A stretch of 48,706 nt of DNA from Acanthaster planci. Its lineage: Eukaryota > Echinodermata > Asteroidea > Valvatida > Acanthasteridae. Shown piece after piece: positions 32,201-41,849 of the stretch (positions are counted from its first letter, which is position 1; the number at the start of each line of letters is the position of its first letter). The position numbers and the translations under genes are program-made. The stretch spans positions 1-48,706 of the forward strand of contig NW_019091796.1 in assembly GCF_001949145.1 (NCBI RefSeq), written 5' to 3'. Under the pieces are notes generated by a model. It had not been told where the DNA came from and ran no database searches. It saw only the letters and a list, made by a program, of their open reading frames with translations.

Positions 32201-35200
32201 CATATAAACTTCACTTTTTAGAATTTTTAACCTGTTGCTAGATTGCGCTCGATAATTATGTGACGTCATCAGTAGATGATTTGAAGAATACTCTACCCCA
32301 CCAACTAACACCATTGAAAGCAAGTTGATACCTAATACTACTTTTAAATAATAAGCCCACTTCCAGTTTTCGAACGGAAGGAAGGGTCACATGATTTGAC
32401 CCACATAAGATAACATGAAGACCGAATTTTACCTTGGCACTTGCCACAAACAAAATGTTGCCGGAAGAGACAGTAGATTTAATATGGAATTTGAAATAAT
32501 TAACGCAATATTTACATATTCGAATTTAATAATAAATCACTTGATGACATCACCATGATATAAGTATTTGAATATTATCTTTGCATCCAGGTTTTTCCTT
32601 GGTGTAACTTTGATGACATTTAAATAACCAAAATGTTGCCTTGAAAACGTATACAAAGTCAATCAGCTGAAAGAAATATTGAAAATCAATGAATCGTTTG
32701 ATGACATCATCATGACCTCATATTTCGAGGACCATCTATGCATAACAGTCCTTCAAAGGTACAAGTTTGATGAAAATCCAAATATGCAAAAGCAGTAAAG
32801 TCGTGTACAGAAAAAAAAATTGCCAAAAGTGAATGGGTTTTGCACAGAAGACAAAGAAAAAACAGAAGAGAAGCAATGCCTTTTTCGCAAAATTGCAAAA
32901 AAGCCAAAAAATCAGAAGAAAAGGATTGTGCGGAAAAGTAAAAAAACCTTGACAAAAAGAATACCTTTTCTGCAACTTGTGGAAAAGCTAAAAAGAAAAA
33001 AACAGAAGTAATGCCTTTTTCGAATATAAGAAATAGCCAAAAACAGAAAACAAAAACAATTCCTTTTGCGCAAAGCTGCGAAGCCAATGATCTGGGTACC
33101 TTTTTTCTCTCTTATGTACGTAGTTACTTTGCACCTCATGTTTATTTGTATGAGAAAATGTATTGATATAGTGAAGATTCATTAAAGGCAATTTTTCGGT
33201 TTGCATACAGCACACACTGGCTTGAATCTTCATTTCCCCCCATGCATGGTGTACACAATGCCACCAACCCTCCCCCCCTTCAAGCGGATGTACTTAATGG
33301 ACGGCTGTGAAGGCGATTTGCTTGGTGATTACTTTGTGTCATGGAATAAACTGCTGGAATGTCTTGGAGCCAAGACTAATTTAAAGGAGACAATTCAGTT
33401 CAAGATATTAAACAGACAAATCAAATGAAATTGCAAAACGGAAATGATAAACTAACCTTAGGTGTAGCAATCTTGAGGTTGATTCCAAGTTTAGGTGCTG
33501 CCATCATGATGGAATGAATGATGTTGTTACCATCACCAACCCAAGCAAGAGTTAGACCAGAAAGTGAACCATAATGCTCCTTCATTATATGTAGACACAG
33601 CAAAGATAAAGATGGAGATCAAGGTAAAAGTTACAATACATTTTGAAAGATGAGAAGTTGAAGAAAACAGACAAAATGAAAATTTATAAAAATTAAACCC
33701 TACAGTATCAGCATGTCAGCTATTTACATGTACCAGAGTGACAATACATGTACGTCATTACCTGCAATGTCAGCATGTCAGCTAATGACTGGAGAGGATG
33801 ATAGATTTCAGACAGGCCGTTGACTATTGGTATGGAAGCCTCATGTGCCAAAGTAATGAGATCACCATGGCAATAGACTCTAGCAAGGATGACATCCACA
33901 AATCCAGAAAGAACTCTGGTATATAACAAAACAATGTTGGGAAAGTATACATGAACAGGAAGTCAATTTTTTTCAAACGTAGGTCCCCATCTTTGGAATG
34001 AACTACCTTTTAATATTTGTTCTATCCCTTCAGTCCCTGAGTTACATGTGCATGTCCCATTTAAAGTTAGTTTGCATAGTAATAACAAATGACTTCATGA
34101 AGGTCTGAGAATTCAGTGCTGTACCAGTAGCTTCAACTTTAAAGGTCCTAGGAGTACCTTGCATAAAAACGTACTGTCATGGTTTGACATTTACATACAG
34201 ATTTCAAGATACATCTTGAAATACATACAGATGGTTTTGGTAGCACACATCAGTAGTTGTAGTAACACCAACTTGACAAGTCATCAAGATATTTTTACTT
34301 GTGAGATGATTGGCCACACTTCATTACTTACATGTACTCTAAACTTACATGTACATCAACACACTTTAAGACTTGTATTTCAGTCCGAGTCACATCTCTC
34401 AATTCAGAGTCACTCAACATATGACTTGAGTCAGACTCGAGTCTGAGTCACAAGTAATTTAAGTCTGCATACTTCCGACGTCTCCAGTTTCCAGCTGATA
34501 CATCATCAACCAAAATCAAAAACAGAAAGGGACCCAAAGTGGTGTTTAAAGGAACCCCACAGAAAACTCTTGAACTTGTTGACAAATGACTGTAAAGCTT
34601 AGTTGGGTATGCTCAGAGAGGAAACTGCAGACAGAGGCACATACTGGAACAAAATTAAAACTTGAATAAATTTTTTTGAGTTTTTTTGCTGCATAAATTT
34701 TGTTTAATTAATGTTGATGTACATGTATGTGTACATGTACAAATTGCACTCCACACCATTTGCCCCACTTTTTGACTTTTATGCTGATTTTGTTATTGTA
34801 GTTATCATAGATTTCACCCATTTCTTGTTAGTGTTGTTTTGGTGGATGTCATAGCCAGGTAATCTAAATTCTTGTCTTCATTCAGCCATGTATTAATTTC
34901 TTGGACGAAAATAATATCTCATTTTGTAGAGTAAGAATAAATGGCTTCTTTAAATCCTTTTGATGGGCTGTGAGGGGTTGTGCATCTTAATGTAAAATAA
35001 ATAATCCTGTCATAAGAATATAAATATTCATGTTGATTTATTTGGATTTATTTTTGGAGATTACTTTGCACTTTGCTGGGTGGTGGTAGTTTATGTTCCT
35101 GTCTTAACTTGGTGCGATTTCAGCGTATCTGTTTCACTGCACTGGTTGGTGACTTCAATGTAGTTCTACGTCTTCCATGGTTTTTTTCTCTATGCTTTCG

Positions 35201-38200
35201 AGATTCCTTGGGTCCAGGGGTGGGGTGGCGGTGATCAATTTGAGATTTAGCGGTAGCTGTTCTTTCATCTTTGCCTTTGATAGTGTCCCAGATTTGCATT
35301 ACTCCAGTGAGTAGCTCTAAGATGTTTAGATCACTGCAGAGGTACTGATGTGAGGGTCCGTTTGTGTGGATGTCATTTGTTCAGTTTGGGTAGTGGCATT
35401 TTTCCACTGTTTGGCAGGTGGTGTGGTTTGGGATTATTTAGAAGTACTGTTTTTAATCTTTGTTTTTGTGGAGTTGGCAGTTAATTTCTTCTCAGGAGTC
35501 CCTCTTGGTTGCACTTCAGATGTTGATGGTTGGGTAGCTACATTGGGACTTATTGAGATGTTTGTTCTGATGGCTCTTGCTGCGTCAGCGTATGATATGT
35601 TGTATGAACCTCTGATATTTTGCATTCGCATTTCTTGTTTGATAGTGTTGCACCACATGTAAGCTGATGAGTGTTACGCCCCACATCTGCAGCACTTGAC
35701 CTGGTCTTTTTGTTGGCACACATCTAGTTGAACTACGCCAATTACTAGCGACATGGCCAAGTTGTTGGCAATTGAAGCATCGGATTACAGGTGGGCTGAA
35801 GGTTTTAACCTGGAAGTTTTCATAGCCCCGTTGGAAAGTACGAGGAAAGGTGGGTGTGTTGAAAGTTAGACTGACACAGAGGCCATCTTTCTACGCATCA
35901 GGCGTTTAACCTCCAAGACTCCATTTTTCTTGCAGGCCTCCAGAATTTCTTTTTTGTCCATATTAGAGGGTATTCCAGTAACAACTCCCTTACTTTGTGT
36001 TTCTGATTTTGCGTATTCAGTGGTTATGGCCCATTGATCTAATTGAGACATGGCTTTTAGTATTCTTGCCTGTGCTGAAGTATGGCATCTGACAGTAATG
36101 CCCCCTTGGTTATTCTTGGAAACACTTGCATGTATGAAATTATTTAGAGCTTTGGTTATTTTGATCAGGTTAACCTTAGCTAGTTTGACATCTGGGGAGT
36201 TGATGAAAACTAGAGTTGGTTGGCGTTTAGTATCTTGGCTCTGGGTGAAACAATGTTTAGATTGGGAATTTTGACGGGGATCGCCAAAGAGGCAAAAACT
36301 TGGAGGCAAGTCATCGATCGTTTAGAGAAAACAAAAGATTAATTCGTAGCATTTGGACTACAACCGCCTATACAATCTCTGGACATCATCATTTGACCGA
36401 TGAGTGAGTAAGAGAGGATTAAAATGAACATACAAAGAAACTTCAGAAGTTTTGTAACCTGTTATTATTACAAATGAAAAAAAGAGAAAAACGTGAACAT
36501 TTCTTTGGTACTCGGTAAGCATTAACTAAGATTAAGAAGAATTTGCGCCAGATGTCGATGAGGCCTACGAGAATTTCTTAAATTGTGTATGACAAAAATT
36601 GTCCACATTGTGAGCTCGTCCACATTGTGAGCTCCGAAGTCATATTAATAAGTCAAAACCACCTTGGATAATGGAAGGAATCTATAACTCAATCAGAGTA
36701 AAAAATCTGCATAAAAATATCTTCAGAATCCTATAGTTCATATAAATCCGCAAACATAAAGTTTTAAAAAAATTTACGTGTTACAAGAATGGCAAAGAAA
36801 ATTACTTAGATGAACAATTTAATAAAGACAGACATAATGTTAAAGGCACATGCATGGGAGATTATTAATTCGTTCGTTAACGAATGTTAAACATCCCACT
36901 ACACGCAAAATGATGCTAAAATTGATTTTTACATTGATATTGCTACCGCTTTCAATGATTATTTCATTAACATTTCTAGCAAGTGAACTTCCTCAATCTA
37001 GCAGTTCATTTGAACACTTTCTTGATGAAAGATGTGCACATTCTTTATTTTTCACTCCTGTTACCCAAGCAGATTTAGCACTTATTATTTCCAAACCTGC
37101 CTTATTAGTTTGAATAATGAAAATCAGATCATTTAATCATGCCAATCTACATGTACTTCCATTCTTTAAAGGTCTGGTCTCAACATCTAGCACATCTGTC
37201 TTTAACTGTTGTCTATCCTGCCAGTGTATCCTGTGTTGTCTCATGTCTCCTGTCTTATGTTTCTTGTCCAGTCTGAACCATTGTTCATGTAAATAGGGAA
37301 AGCCAGAAGCATATGCTTCTTTTTTACCTACATGTTGGTAATAATTTAGACTATGTACAATAATATTATCAAACTTAATACACCAATTCCCATTATTTGT
37401 TTAACAAATTTCACTATGCATGTATGATTTTGAGGTATTTGGGATTCCTAAAAACTCTATAATTATAGTTTCCTTTCCTTTGGCACTGAGCTTCATGAGG
37501 GTTGACTTTTGAGTAGCATTCTGACAGAATAGTTCCGCTGGAATGCTATTAGTGTGAAAAATAAAACTTGAGTCATTAGGAGTAAGAATGGGTGCCCACA
37601 GTGGCTAGGGAGCGATCCATAATAAACTGGCATCTCATCCAGGGGAAAATAAAAACTATTCTCAGTAGTTTCATGACAAGGAAACTAGATATAAACACCC
37701 ATCTGACAATTCAATTGGCTCGGGACCAGACTTACGGGTACTGAACATGGGTGGCCTTGTGTGCTGGTACATGGGCTATGGTTACAGGGAACACGTGTTA
37801 TTTGGTGCTGGAAGAGGTTATGTAACGTTGGCATCGATGTAGCTTCAGCGGTCTTTCTTCATCGGTCTTTCATCATCGGTCTTTTTTCATTGCTCTTTTT
37901 TCATCGCTCTTTCTAAATCGATCAAAAGAGAAACGGGAACGATCGATTGATGTAGGGAACGATCAATCGATGTAGAAGAACGATCAATTGATGCAGAAGA
38001 ACGATCGATCGATGTAGGGGAACGATCGATCGATGTAGGGAACGATTGATCGATGTAGGGAACGATCAATCGATGTAGAAGAACGATCAACTGATGCAGA
38101 AGAACGATCGATCGATGTAGGGGAACGATCGATTGATGTAAGGAACGATCGATCGATGTAGGGAATGATCAATCGATGTAGAAGAACGATCAATTGATGC

Positions 38201-41200
38201 AGAAGAACGATCGATCAGTGTAGGGGAACGATCGATCGATGTAGGGGAACGATCGATCGATGTAGGGGAACGATCGATCGATGTAGGGAACGATCAATCA
38301 ATGTAGAAGAACGATCAATTGATGCAGAAGAACGATCGATCGATGTAGGGGAACGATCGATCGATGTAGGGAACGATCGATCGATGTAGGGAACGATCAA
38401 TCGATGTAGAAGAACGATCAATTGATGCAGAAGAACGATCGATCGATCTAGGGGAACGATCGATTGATGTAGGGAACGATCAATCGATGTAGGGAACGAT
38501 CAATTGATGTAGAAGAACGATCAATTGATGCAGAAGAATGATCGATCGATGTAGGGGAACGATCGATCGATGTAGGGGAACGATTGATCGGTGTAGGGGA
38601 ACGATTGATCGGTGTAGGGGAACGATTGATCGATGTAGAAGAACGGTCGATCGATGCAGAAGAACAATCGATTGATGTAGGGGAACGATTGATCGGTGTA
38701 GGGGAACGATTGATCGATGTTGAAGAACGATCGATGTGTTGCCTCCAAGTTTTTGCCTCTTTGGCGTTCCATAGTCCATAGTCCGAGTCTGTGTAGACAT
38801 CACTGTATGATACATGTACATGTGCATTTTTCAGTAGTTTATGACTTTTAGCGTGTTTAGTCTGAGGTTGAGATTCATCTTGAGCCTGACTGATTAATCT
38901 GTCTGGTGTTCATCTGTATTCTCATTATGGAAAATGTTGGATTGTGCTGGTTGGTCCCTAGAGGAGTCTCAGTGCCCGTGCCACAGGATGCACTATTCGG
39001 CAGACTGACAGGACACTCACGTCATGGACGTCGCTGTAGACTGTGTAGAAGGACCTGTAGCACAGAAGCAAAGCACTGCAAGGGGTTGCATACGTGGAGA
39101 GATTGCACTGTTACGCAGTAAATGAAAATGTCATAAGAACTAATGATTTGATGAAACTGATGACAGAAGTGGACCAACATCTCATTCAATTTTCTTTCTC
39201 CATTTCTCTTTGTCTGCAAATTAAGTAAACTTCTATCGCCAACATATCATTTCCAACAACTACAGGATTCAATATAAATACATTTGTCATTAATACTGAA
39301 TAAATTTTAAAAAATGAAATGTTTTGTACAAATATTTTAATAAATTCTATCATGTCCAGTCTAGAGTGAATGCAGGTTGATCCTTTCCACTGTTAATGGT
39401 TTATGTCTGAGTGCTTTCTTCCCCCATACCCCTCCCCTGCAATAAAGGCTTTGCCCCCTCCTCTCTCGAAAAATCTTAGTGACAGGTATGTATATTTCCT
39501 AATGCAATCATTTGAAAATCCCCCAAAGCAGTTTCCATCAAGAGAAGATCCATGGAGGGTAAATGGGGGTTATATGCCTCACCAAAAAGAGCAAATTTTT
39601 TGTTTTGTCTATATACATGTAAATTATCTCTTCTATAAAAAACAAGTACTGTACATGTAAAGCCTCAAACTGTAGCCTAAACCCTTAAGAAAGGCCATGA
39701 ATGGTTGCATAAATTCCAAGCACCCCCACAAAATGTGTTTGTCCCCTCCCCCAATTAGTTTTAGATCTGCCCTTGGTTCCCATCAATTTTTTCATGCACA
39801 TTTTTCATATAGGGCTCGGGCTATTATCACTTACAGTGTACATGTACATGTATGCATAAGTTTGCAGAAATTTGTTGATTTACCCAAGTATTGTGCCAAA
39901 TTTGGTTTCCAACACATTCTACTATCTTGTTAATCCCTTCACGGGTGAACCGGTAGCACTGGAAAAACTTGCCATTGTTTAAGTTATTCAAAGGGTCGTG
40001 CCTATCCCTAAAAAGTCACTCTTCACGATCTGCAAAGAGTATTTAAATTTTAAGTGCCATTTGTAAACCTGCAACATGTTTATGTGTAATAACAATGATC
40101 CAAAGATAAGTTGTAACTTGCAACGCTTATGAAACTGTTGTCAAGGAACTTACAATGTGCTGAACGCATCGCAAGTTTCGTGAAATAGATCGCACGATGC
40201 ATCGCGAGTTGTGATGTGTTACATGTCACAACTTGATGTACATGTAGGACGCGTCATAGCTTTTTGTGGAAACGGGTGCAGAGCAAATATTAAGATATAT
40301 TTCATGTAAACACATGTATCTTTATCAACAAAATTAACAAACAAGTAGTTCACCTCTAAAACTTTGCCAGACATTGTGTATGTTTGTACAAAGCCAACAG
40401 GAAATAAGAATCGTACACAAACTTGAGTAAATACTTACAGGTAACAGTGTAATCTGTCCTTGTAAATGTGCATTATGCGCAATTCCAGATCATGTTTACA
40501 TGTACATGTACTCCTACAGGAGTGAGATCATCCTACAGTAGCTTTAGCGATGCACTTACTTCGCTGTGTCTGGCAAGGATTCATTAACTCCAAGATGAAT
40601 ATCATTTGTGGTCAAGAAAGCTGGATGGCCACCCAATGCTGCAAAACCTACACAAATTGTTGGAAATTACTTTAAAGATGAAATGCATATGGTACTGATA
40701 ATGAAAGCCAACTCAGTATTTCTGTTCTGTTTTCATTTCTGTCGGTGGGATTTGAAATAAGAGTGGGGATTGATACCCTTCTTGATGTAAATGGTGGGAC
40801 AAAATGGTTGATTCCAAATCCAGTTTCTGAATTTTGCACCGATTGAATATCACATTTTTTGTTTGCCAGGCCCAGTTTCCCAAATAAAATAGTGCCACAC
40901 GTGAACATGCAACATGCCACACGTGAACATGCATAGTATTATTTTCTGCCGAAAATGCCAACTTTTTATTTTAAGACAAGATACTGCAATCACAGTCAGT
41001 CACAAAGTTGGACATTATAAATGCTGATCATGGCCACCTGTCATTTTTCCATGATATGTGCTACTTTTCTCACTGCATCACTTCCATACAATTTGACCTC
41101 ACTGAAGCAATGGTCACCATGTCATGTCATGCCAACCTAGTTTGAGGCTGTGCAGCAATTGCCATGACATCTTAACAAGTTCCTAATGAAATTGTCAACG

Positions 41201-41849
41201 AAAATTACTGGGGTTCACATGTTCTCTGATCTTGATCCAATTACAAACCACATATGAAATGTAGAACTTTGATGCTCCTCTTTTCATTGAAAGTCTTGTA
41301 GTTGTAAAAATTACTTTCTTCACAAAATTCAAATCATACACAAGAATCTCTGGAAGTCAGTCCAGGCCTACTATGGTTAGGGCGAATCACCTCTGACAGG
41401 AAAGTTATTCCAAAGAATGAGTCTAAGACTGGGTTGAGCAAAACCATCTTTGTCCCGTGTAGTGATAGCTCCTACCATTTTTTGGATACTCAGTTTCATA
41501 AATTGAAACTCTTAAACAGTCAAGACCAGACTGCAAAAATTAGATTCAACTCTTACCACTAACCAACATCCTCCTTTATTTTAAAGACTTCAATTTTACA
41601 CTCAAGACAGAAGAACCTGCTTTCCTAAACCACATACCAGTTTCTGATGACAGACGTGTCCTGGTACTCCTCTTCTCAAAGATCAATGCAGCAGCTTTAC
41701 CGATCAATGGCTGGTAAATCTCTCCATTGTTTTTGATACGTTCTTTCAGGTCAGCTGCTGTCCACAGGAGCTGTTCAATGTCATGCTTGTTGAAGTCTTG
41801 AAGAGTCAAGAAGTTACTACCAACAAATGATGTCTGCTTTGGGTCAGAA
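20148..41849 (-). CDS. OTC: Ornithine carbamoyltransferase, mitochondrial (spliced gene, first exon not found)
   Basis: OTC joins carbamoyl phosphate and ornithine to give citrulline in the mitochondrial matrix (urea cycle / arginine synthesis). Eight minus-strand exons join in frame: 41638-41849, 40560-40647, 33762-33915, 33457-33579, 29831-29884, 24166-24315, 23884-24021 and 20148-20207, 979 coding nt in all. Visible motifs are the carbamoyl-phosphate loop [15 protein letters not shown], the YHPLQ motif ([10 protein letters not shown]), the ornithine SMG loop [11 protein letters not shown] and the catalytic cysteine in [17 protein letters not shown]. All are intact, and introns have GT-AG ends. 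From exon 4 on, exon lengths (88, 154, 123, 54, 150, 138, 60) equal those of human OTC as I know them; human exons 2 and 3 are fused here. The mitochondrial presequence exon must lie above 41849. Introns total about 20 kb and are repeat-filled. Confidence 0.97.
20208..21330. other. OTC: OTC last intron, part without recognised elements
   Basis: No coding similarity. AT-rich with scattered TACATGTA palindromes. The tandem-module repeat begins just beyond. Confidence 0.35.
21530..23245 (+). repeat. CRE/E-box modular repeat, copy A
   Basis: It begins with four tandem modules of about 120-150 bp (near 21536, 21657, 21805, 21950). Each has TTTTCAAGATATCTGCAAG-like and CTTCAGGAGATA sequence followed by ATGTCACATGACTTGTC-like sequence. 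A non-tandem core follows (22380-23245) with CTGTCGCTAGAGGGCGCTC, GGTGACGTCATCAGTAGAT, CGGAAGGAAGGGTCACACG and TTGATGACGTCATCATTACG. The core is shared with 32040-32840 and, in part, 46900-47480. No protein-coding capacity is seen. Confidence 0.85.
23259..23751 (+). mobile_element. TTAA-bounded 495-bp repeat, copy 1
   Basis: The unit starts TTAACCAATACCTGCCGGGG and ends ATAAACGACCGTTAA. It contains a hairpin near the start (TCGGAGACC / GGTCTCTGA, imperfect) and no ORF. It is about 90 per cent identical by eye to 28037-28531 and to the start of 48612-48706. TTAA at both ends suggests a piggyBac-like target duplication, but inverted termini are not convincing. Confidence 0.8.
23884..24021 (-). 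CDS. OTC: OTC exon (equivalent to human exon 9)
   Basis: 138 nt (46 codons), acceptor TTTTTTCCCCAG, donor GTAAGAAA. It encodes [20 protein letters not shown] and [19 protein letters not shown]. The HCLP motif with the catalytic cysteine is intact. Confidence 0.97.
24166..24315 (-). CDS. OTC: OTC exon (equivalent to human exon 8)
   Basis: 150 nt (50 codons) preceded by a long T tract ending TTTTCAAG and followed by GTACACAC. It encodes [40 protein letters not shown] and NGYQVTKK, including the SMG loop that closes over ornithine. Confidence 0.97.
24570..25068. mobile_element. 499-bp foldback element with about 100-bp terminal inverted repeats
   Basis: 24570-24670 (ATCTTAGCGGTAGGGCC, ATACTTATGGCCCAATC, GGCTGACTAAATAATGCCAG, GTCTTGGAACAT) is the reverse complement of 24967-25068 with very few mismatches. 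The interior holds no ORF; about 24785-24935 resembles a LINE 3' tail (CCCATTAATGCTCAGGCT, then AAATAAATAC). It lies in the OTC intron between the exons at 24166 and 29831. No target duplication was recognised. Confidence 0.88.
25069..26439. other. OTC: OTC intron, no recognised gene
   Basis: Contains G-runs at 25180-25215 (nine and eight consecutive G) flanking a CCCCCC run, able to form quadruplex or hairpin structure. Small ORFs on both strands lack domain features. No exon-like segment with homology was seen. Confidence 0.35.
26440..27250. repeat. GC-richer segment of unknown origin
   Basis: The composition differs from the surrounding AT-rich intron. Overlapping ORFs of 67-207 codons occur on both strands (26632-27255 plus, 26777-27031 minus), as often with decayed transposon coding sequence, but I recognise no family. 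The minus frame contains [20 protein letters not shown], which looks protein-like. Possibly a DNA-transposon or retroelement remnant. Confidence 0.3.
28037..28531 (+). mobile_element. TTAA-bounded 495-bp repeat, copy 2
   Basis: Starts TTAACCACTTCCTGCCGGGG and ends AAAAGACCGTTAA, collinear with copy 1 along its full length, same orientation. The internal hairpin TCGGAGAC/GTCTCCGA is perfect here. No ORF of the element's own is evident; a 79-codon minus frame is incidental. Confidence 0.82.
28532..29830. other. OTC: OTC intron, no recognised gene
   Basis: AT-rich, homopolymer-rich sequence without recognised elements up to the short exon at 29831. Confidence 0.35.
29831..29884 (-). CDS. OTC: OTC exon (equivalent to human exon 7)
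   Basis: 54 nt (18 codons), acceptor TTCAACAG, donor GTAAGATG. It encodes [18 protein letters not shown]. It is too short to stand out as an ORF; exon size, phase and order identify it. Confidence 0.93.
29885..31309. other. OTC: OTC intron, no recognised gene
   Basis: No recognised coding sequence. A TATGACGTCACTCA (about 30337-30350) contains a CRE-like palindrome outside the modular repeats. Dense TACATGTA-type palindromes lie at 31040-31080. Confidence 0.35.
31310..32845 (+). repeat. CRE/E-box modular repeat, copy B
   Basis: Diverged modules at about 31320-31600 (GCAAGGTTTCAACCCTGTCG, ACTTCAGGAGA, AATGTCACATGACTAG). The core from about 32040 has CTGTTGCTAGATTGCGCTC, TGTGACGTCATCAGTAGATG, CGGAAGGAAGGGTCACATG and CTTGATGACATCACCATGA. 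It matches copy A in order and orientation. An extra related block at 31620-32030 repeats the motif 'AAATGACGTCATCATGATG'. Confidence 0.82.
32846..33090. repeat. Lysine-codon-like A-rich tandem repeat
   Basis: Diverged tandem copies of AACAGAAG, then AATGCCTTTTTCGCA, then ATTGCAAAAAAGCCAAAA, with a period of roughly 60-80 bp. It directly follows copy B. Open frames here (63-125 codons of Lys/Phe-rich product) result from the low-complexity composition. Confidence 0.55.
33091..33456. other. OTC: OTC intron, no recognised gene
   Basis: No recognised element between the A-rich repeat and the exon at 33457. A pyrimidine-rich CCAACCCTCCCCCCCTTC lies at 33265. Confidence 0.3.
33457..33579 (-). CDS. 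OTC: OTC exon (equivalent to human exon 6)
   Basis: 123 nt (41 codons), donor GTTAGT. It encodes [19 protein letters not shown] and [20 protein letters not shown], the start of the ornithine-binding domain. The acceptor (CATATAATGAAG) lacks a strong pyrimidine tract, but phase and homology fix it. Confidence 0.96.
33762..33915 (-). CDS. OTC: OTC exon (equivalent to human exon 5)
   Basis: 154 nt, acceptor TATATACCAG, donor GTAATGAC. It encodes [36 protein letters not shown] and LADMLTLQ. The HPxQ-type motif contacts carbamoyl phosphate in the family. Confidence 0.97.
33916..34435. other. OTC: OTC intron with diverged GAGTC repeats
   Basis: Simple repeats of TGAGTC/GAGTC occur at 34380-34450. 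No coding similarity. Confidence 0.3.
34436..36345 (-). pseudogene. LINE remnant, ORF1 with zinc knuckle, start of endonuclease, and RT fragment
   Basis: Reading from 36309 down: an ORF1 with [40 protein letters not shown] and [20 protein letters not shown] (an RRM-like or esterase-free ORF1 region). A zinc-knuckle [16 protein letters not shown] follows (about 35735-35785), whose last Cys is replaced, and a second Cys/His cluster ends in [11 protein letters not shown] Thr/Ser-rich tail follows to about 35200. In 34780-35000, broken frames resemble an endonuclease start, and 34470-34600 encodes [19 protein letters not shown], an RT GxPQGxxLGP-like block. This looks like one internally deleted LINE in the OTC intron, transcribed in the same direction as OTC. 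Confidence 0.75.
36480..37140 (+). pseudogene. LINE fragment (linker before RT)
   Basis: Broken frames encode [12 protein letters not shown] (about 36855-36890), [16 protein letters not shown] (about 36935-36985) and [20 protein letters not shown] (37003-37062), followed by [10 protein letters not shown]. This is the linker between endonuclease and RT of a CR1/Jockey-like LINE, in opposite orientation to the remnant at 34436-36345. Confidence 0.65.
37850..38735 (+). repeat. 21-bp minisatellite, about 38 units
   Basis: The basic unit is about 21 bp with variants GAACGATCGATCGATGTAGGG and AGAACGATCAATTGATGCAGA. The variants recur in a higher-order pattern roughly every 100-105 bp (the GATGCAG variant at about 37990, 38093, 38196, 38322, 38424, 38527). 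The array core is 37935-38735, preceded by a diverged TCATCGGTCTTTC array from 37850. Because 21 is divisible by 3, heptapeptide ORFs appear on both strands; they are incidental. The array ends inside a short LINE-like sequence (38725-38765). Confidence 0.95.
38725..38765 (+). repeat. Short copy of the LINE 5' end joined to the minisatellite
   Basis: TTGCCTCCAAGTTTTTGCCT followed by CTTTGGCG, preceded by CGATCGATG, also occurs on the minus strand at 36281-36319 at the 5' side of the LINE ORF1. Similarity stops after TTGGCG. In sense orientation the minisatellite lies directly 5' of this fragment. Confidence 0.85.
38766..40559. other. OTC: OTC intron, no recognised gene
   Basis: AT-rich; TACATGTACATGTA-type palindromes are frequent (38810, 39838, 40498). 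Short ORFs (38906-39121 plus, 39403-39660 plus, 39697-39933 plus) have no domain features. No exon similarity was seen. Confidence 0.35.
40560..40647 (-). CDS. OTC: OTC exon (equivalent to human exon 4)
   Basis: 88 nt between an acceptor TTTGTGTAG and a donor GTAAGTGC. It encodes [20 protein letters not shown] and [10 protein letters not shown], continuing the carbamoyl-phosphate domain. The codon phase joins both neighbouring exons exactly. Confidence 0.97.
40648..41637. other. OTC: OTC intron, no recognised gene
   Basis: It contains a 24-bp period direct duplication GCCACACGTGAACATGCA at about 40893-40935. Otherwise no recognised element. Confidence 0.35.
41638..41849 (-). CDS. OTC: OTC exon (equivalent to human exons 2+3)
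   Basis: 212 nt, preceded on the minus strand by ATTATTTTCAG and followed by GTATGTGG. It starts with the third base of a codon and ends with one base left over. It encodes [19 protein letters not shown] through [14 protein letters not shown], including the carbamoyl-phosphate-binding STRTR. No intron separates the two human exon equivalents. Confidence 0.97.

Noticed and set aside
32710-33233. Phe/Lys-rich ORFs on both strands
   Set aside because: A-rich low-complexity tandem sequence following repeat copy B; no protein-like composition or homology.
37887-38827. Several ORFs of 67-115 codons with heptapeptide repeats on the minus strand
   Set aside because: They are the 21-bp minisatellite read in frame; all frames stay open because the unit is a multiple of three.
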